Source of the DNA: Mycolicibacterium sp. CR10
GTDB taxonomy: Bacteria > Actinomycetota > Actinomycetes > Mycobacteriales > Mycobacteriaceae
Direction of reading: 5' to 3'
Length of the DNA: 64,000 nt
NCBI RefSeq assembly: GCF_005222675.1
Contig: NZ_STGE01000014.1
Span: forward strand, 20,215 to 84,214
Shown here piece by piece: positions 61,700 to 64,000 of this stretch. The position numbers were made by a program, and so were the translations under genes. Numbering within the stretch: the stretch's first letter is position 1; every line of letters begins with the position of its first letter. The notes beneath the pieces are model-generated. The model worked only from the letters and a program-made list of their open reading frames with translations, did not search any database and was not told where the DNA came from.

Positions 61700-62221
61700 A
61701 TGGCTAACCCCGGGGTTCCGCACGCCGTCGGCCCCGTCTCGTTCCGCGTCAACCAGTCTCGACCCGGGGCTGCGTTTCAGCTCGATGAGCTGTCCAAGGC
61801 GATCATCGAGAAGCTGCAGCAGGACGGCAGACGCTCCTACGCCGGCATCGGTAAGGCGGTCGGGCTTTCGGAGGCCGCGGTCCGCCAGCGGGTCCAGCGG
61901 ATGGTCGACGCCGGCGTGATGCAGATCGTCGCGGTCACCGATCCCATGCAACTCGGTTTCGCGCGTCAGGCGATGATCGGGATCAAATGCACTGGTGACA
62001 CCACCAAGATCGCCGAGAAACTCGCCAAGATCGAATCGGTCGACTACGTGGTGCTGACCGCGGGCTCGTTCGACGCCATCGTCGAGGTGGTCTGCGAAGA
62101 CGACGACAGCCTGCTCGAACTTCTCAACACCAAGATCCGCGCACTGCCGGGAGTGATATCCACCGAAACCCTTGTTTACCTGAAACTCGTTAAACAGCAA
62201 TACAATTGGGGTACACGATGA
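61700..62221 (+). CDS. Lrp/AsnC-family regulator
   Basis: A 173-residue regulator. The helix-turn-helix is LDELSKAIIEKLQQDGRRSY followed by GIGKAVGLSEAAVRQRVQRMV. The RAM ligand domain then has MIGIKCTGDTTKIAEKLAKIESV and TAGSFDAIVEVVCED. The N-terminal 30 residues before the winged helix are variable. The ATG at 61700 has only a weak, too-close AGGGG. The stop overlaps the aminotransferase ATG by 4 bp. It probably controls both that gene and the divergent aldehyde dehydrogenase in response to an amino acid or amine. Confidence 0.9.
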   Translation: MANPGVPHAVGPVSFRVNQSRPGAAFQLDELSKAIIEKLQQDGRRSYAGIGKAVGLSEAAVRQRVQRMVDAGVMQIVAVTDPMQLGFARQAMIGIKCTGDTTKIAEKLAKIESVDYVVLTAGSFDAIVEVVCEDDDSLLELLNTKIRALPGVISTETLVYLKLVKQQYNWGTR

Positions 62222-63603
62222 CAACTACCGAAATCGCTCCGGAAGTCACTTCCGACCTGGGCGCCAAAGCCAACCGCCATCTGTGGGGGCATTTCGCGCG
62301 CCACGGCGCCGGGATCACCCCGCCGATCATCACCCGCGGCGAGGGTGTGCACATCTTCGACGACCAGGGCAAGAGCTACATCGACGGGCTCTCGGGTCTG
62401 TTCGTGGTCCAGGTCGGCCACGGCCGCAAGGAACTCGCCGAGGCCGCGGCCAAGCAGGCCGAGACGCTGGCATTCTTTCCGCTGTGGTCATATGCCACCC
62501 CGCCGGCGATCGAGCTCTCGGAGCGTCTGGCCGGATATGCGCCGGGGGATCTGAACCGCGTCTTCTTCACCACCGGCGGCGGCGAGGCCGTCGAGAGTGC
62601 CTGGAAGCTGGCCAAGCAGTATTACAAGCTGACCGGAAAGCCCGGTAAGCACAAGGTGGTATCGCGCTCGATCGCCTACCACGGCACCCCGCAGGGCGCC
62701 CTGTCGATCACCGGCATCCCCGCGTTCAAGGTGCCGTTCGAGCCGCTGGTGCCCGGTGGGTTCCGCGTGCCGAACACCAACTTCTACCGCGCGCCCGAGC
62801 CCTACGACACCGACATCAAGGCTTTCGGTCGCTACTGCGCGGACCGCATCGCCGAGGCCATCGAGTTCGAGGGCCCCGACAGCGTCTGCGCCGTGTTCCT
62901 GGAGCCGGTGCAGAACGCGGGCGGCTGTTTCCCTCCGCCGCCCGGATACTTCGAGCGGGTCCGCGAGATCTGCGACGAGTACGACGTGCTGCTGGTCTCC
63001 GACGAGGTGATCTGCGCCTACGGTCGCATCGGATCGATGTTCGCGTGCAACGACTTCGACTACGTGCCGGACATCATCACCTGCGCCAAGGGACTGACGT
63101 CGGGCTACTCGCCGATCGGCGCGATGATCGCCAGCGACCGGCTGTTCGAGCCGTTCAACGACGGACACACGGTGTTCGGCCACGGCTATACGTTCGGCGG
63201 GCACCCGGTGTCGTCGGCGGTGGCGTTGGCCAACCTCGACATCTTCGAGCGCGAGGGCCTCAACGCCCACGTCAAGCAGATGGCACCGGCATTCAAGGCG
63301 ACACTGGAGAAGCTCCACGACCTGCCGATCGTGGGCGACGTGCGTGGTGAGGGCTTCTTCTACGGCATCGAGTTGGTCAAGGACAAGACGACGAAGGAGA
63401 CGTTCGACGACGACGAGTCCGAACGGCTGCTGCGTGGGTTCCTGACGCCCGCCCTGTGGGAGGCCGGTCTGTACTGCCGCGCCGATGACCGCGGCGACCC
63501 AGTCGTGCAGCTGGCTCCGCCACTGATCAGTGGGCAGAAGGAGTTCGACGCCATCTACGACATCCTCAGCGGCGTGCTCACCGAGGCCAGCGCCCGCATG
63601 TAA
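62218..63603 (+). CDS. Class III PLP-dependent aminotransferase, Rv3329-like
   Basis: A 461-residue omega-aminotransferase. The PLP lysine is Lys291 in TCAKGLTSGYSPIGAMI; the acidic PLP contact is in LLVSDEVICAYGRIGSMF. FTTGGGEAVESAWKLAKQYY binds the phosphate. Substrate classes include putrescine, beta-alanine and other terminal amines. It is co-translated with the Lrp gene (ATGA overlap). With the ALDH and permease it makes a likely amine uptake and oxidation module. Position after a SigJ gene agrees with Rv3329. A truncated palindrome and an IS element follow the stop at once. Confidence 0.92.
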   Translation: MTTTEIAPEVTSDLGAKANRHLWGHFARHGAGITPPIITRGEGVHIFDDQGKSYIDGLSGLFVVQVGHGRKELAEAAAKQAETLAFFPLWSYATPPAIELSERLAGYAPGDLNRVFFTTGGGEAVESAWKLAKQYYKLTGKPGKHKVVSRSIAYHGTPQGALSITGIPAFKVPFEPLVPGGFRVPNTNFYRAPEPYDTDIKAFGRYCADRIAEAIEFEGPDSVCAVFLEPVQNAGGCFPPPPGYFERVREICDEYDVLLVSDEVICAYGRIGSMFACNDFDYVPDIITCAKGLTSGYSPIGAMIASDRLFEPFNDGHTVFGHGYTFGGHPVSSAVALANLDIFEREGLNAHVKQMAPAFKATLEKLHDLPIVGDVRGEGFFYGIELVKDKTTKETFDDDESERLLRGFLTPALWEAGLYCRADDRGDPVVQLAPPLISGQKEFDAIYDILSGVLTEASARM

Positions 63604-63611
63604 ACCCCTCG

Positions 63612-63634
63612 GCGGAATTGCGTTCCACGGGCGA
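63612..63634. repeat. Half of a dispersed palindrome, cut by an IS element (copy 7)
   Basis: The left arm GCGGAATTGCGTTCCA (63612-63627) starts 8 bp after the aminotransferase stop and resembles copy 2. The complementary arm is missing: sequence changes at about 63635 into the end of the insertion sequence. The lost half may lie beyond the other end of the element. Confidence 0.7.
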
Positions 63635-64000
63635 TGTCAAGCTGCGTGGAGTCGGTTGGGGTCGGTTTCGGTGGGGAGGTTGATGCCGACGACGGGGCTG
63701 GGACTCTTGGTTCGTGGACGGTGGCGGAACCGTTCGGGGTGGGCGTCGTAGTAGGCCTGTAGGGCGGTGTCTCGTCGGTCCCAGTGCTGTGCCCACGTGC
63801 CGTTGTGGACGGCGTCGGGGGTGAACAGTTCTATGCCGCTGTGGCGGTGGTGCTGGTTGTACCAGGACACGTAGGCGCTCACCCAGGTGCGGGCGGTGTT
63901 GAGTTCGTTGAAGACGCCGGGGTAGTTCGGCCGGTACTTCATCGTGCGGAATTCCGATTCGGAGAACGGATTGTCGTTGCTGACCCGCGGCCGGTTGTGG
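63635..64000. mobile_element. IS3-family insertion sequence, one end (partial)
   Basis: The element begins close to TGTCAAGCTGCG (about 63636) and continues past the right edge. Its TG-leading end and transposase type fit the IS3 family. Only the 3' part of the transposase is in view, so the other terminal repeat and the target duplication cannot be checked. Confidence 0.75.
63637..64000 (-). CDS. IS3-type transposase, integrase-core C-terminal part (partial)
   Basis: The frame is open from the right edge to a TGA at 63637-63639, about 120 residues. It contains RVSNDNPFSESEFRTMKYRP, the region holding the last acid residue of the DDE triad. YVSWYNQHHRHSGIELFTPD, the typical C-terminal end of the rve integrase core, follows. 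A basic tail (HRPRTKSPSPV) precedes the stop. The first ATG at 63942 is internal and is not the real start. Whether the full transposase is intact cannot be judged here. Confidence 0.88.
   Translation of the reverse strand, partial: HNRPRVSNDNPFSESEFRTMKYRPNYPGVFNELNTARTWVSAYVSWYNQHHRHSGIELFTPDAVHNGTWAQHWDRRDTALQAYYDAHPERFRHRPRTKSPSPVVGINLPTETDPNRLHAA

Overview
The window is a GC-rich (roughly two thirds G+C), gene-dense actinobacterial chromosome segment, almost certainly from a pigmented, fast-growing Mycobacterium/Mycolicibacterium. The best evidence is gene order. The run amiA1-amiB1-punA-(marR)-pmmB-upp, then a homologue of Rv3311, then add-deoA-cdd and sdhCDAB, follows the order known in M. 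tuberculosis (Rv3305c to Rv3319). A SigJ-like sigma factor and an Rv3329-like aminotransferase lie further on. Frequent GTG starts, 4-bp start/stop overlaps and several probable leaderless genes fit the same group. No rRNA, tRNA or CRISPR array was seen.

Layout. (1) 1-9.3 kb: a divergent sugar locus. A binding-protein/two-permease importer reads left; GH42 beta-galactosidase, a DeoR repressor, galT, galK and the transporter ATPase read right. (2) 9.3-16.5 kb: two M20 amidohydrolases, purine nucleoside phosphorylase, an AbrB-type membrane protein with a divergent MarR regulator, PmmB and Upp. (3) 16.5-32.2 kb: a block not present at this place in M. tuberculosis. It holds an EspC-like/NlpC-P60 pair, a 1484-residue Ig-repeat surface protein, a sulfatase, small lipid-related genes, a bifunctional AdhE, an acyl-CoA ligase and an F420-type oxidoreductase. 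(4) 32.3-40.1 kb: the Rv3311 homologue, nucleoside salvage (cdd-deoA-add) and succinate dehydrogenase. (5) 40.3-48.4 kb: an accessory stretch with an APC permease, two GT1 glycosyltransferases, TetR, an AI-2E family exporter, an alpha/beta hydrolase, and an intact CGNR zinc-finger gene plus a decayed relative of it. (6) 48.4-57.5 kb: a carotenoid locus with idi divergent from a glycosyltransferase, and a leftward operon mmpL-crtE-crtI-crtB-crtU headed by an ECF41/SigJ-like sigma gene. (7) 57.6-63.6 kb: APC permease, tandem universal stress protein, aldehyde dehydrogenase, Lrp regulator and class III aminotransferase, which together look like polyamine or amino-acid catabolism. (8) The right edge is the 3' end of an IS3-type transposase.

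The most unusual structure is a family of about 61-bp near-perfect palindromes: six complete copies and one cut by the insertion sequence. Each sits a few bases to a few tens of bases downstream of a stop codon, or contains one. Two copies share the same loop but carry different arms, with the differences mirrored on both sides.

Start codons were chosen by homology, spacing to upstream genes and Shine-Dalgarno position. Functions are read from motifs and remembered family knowledge; no database search was run.
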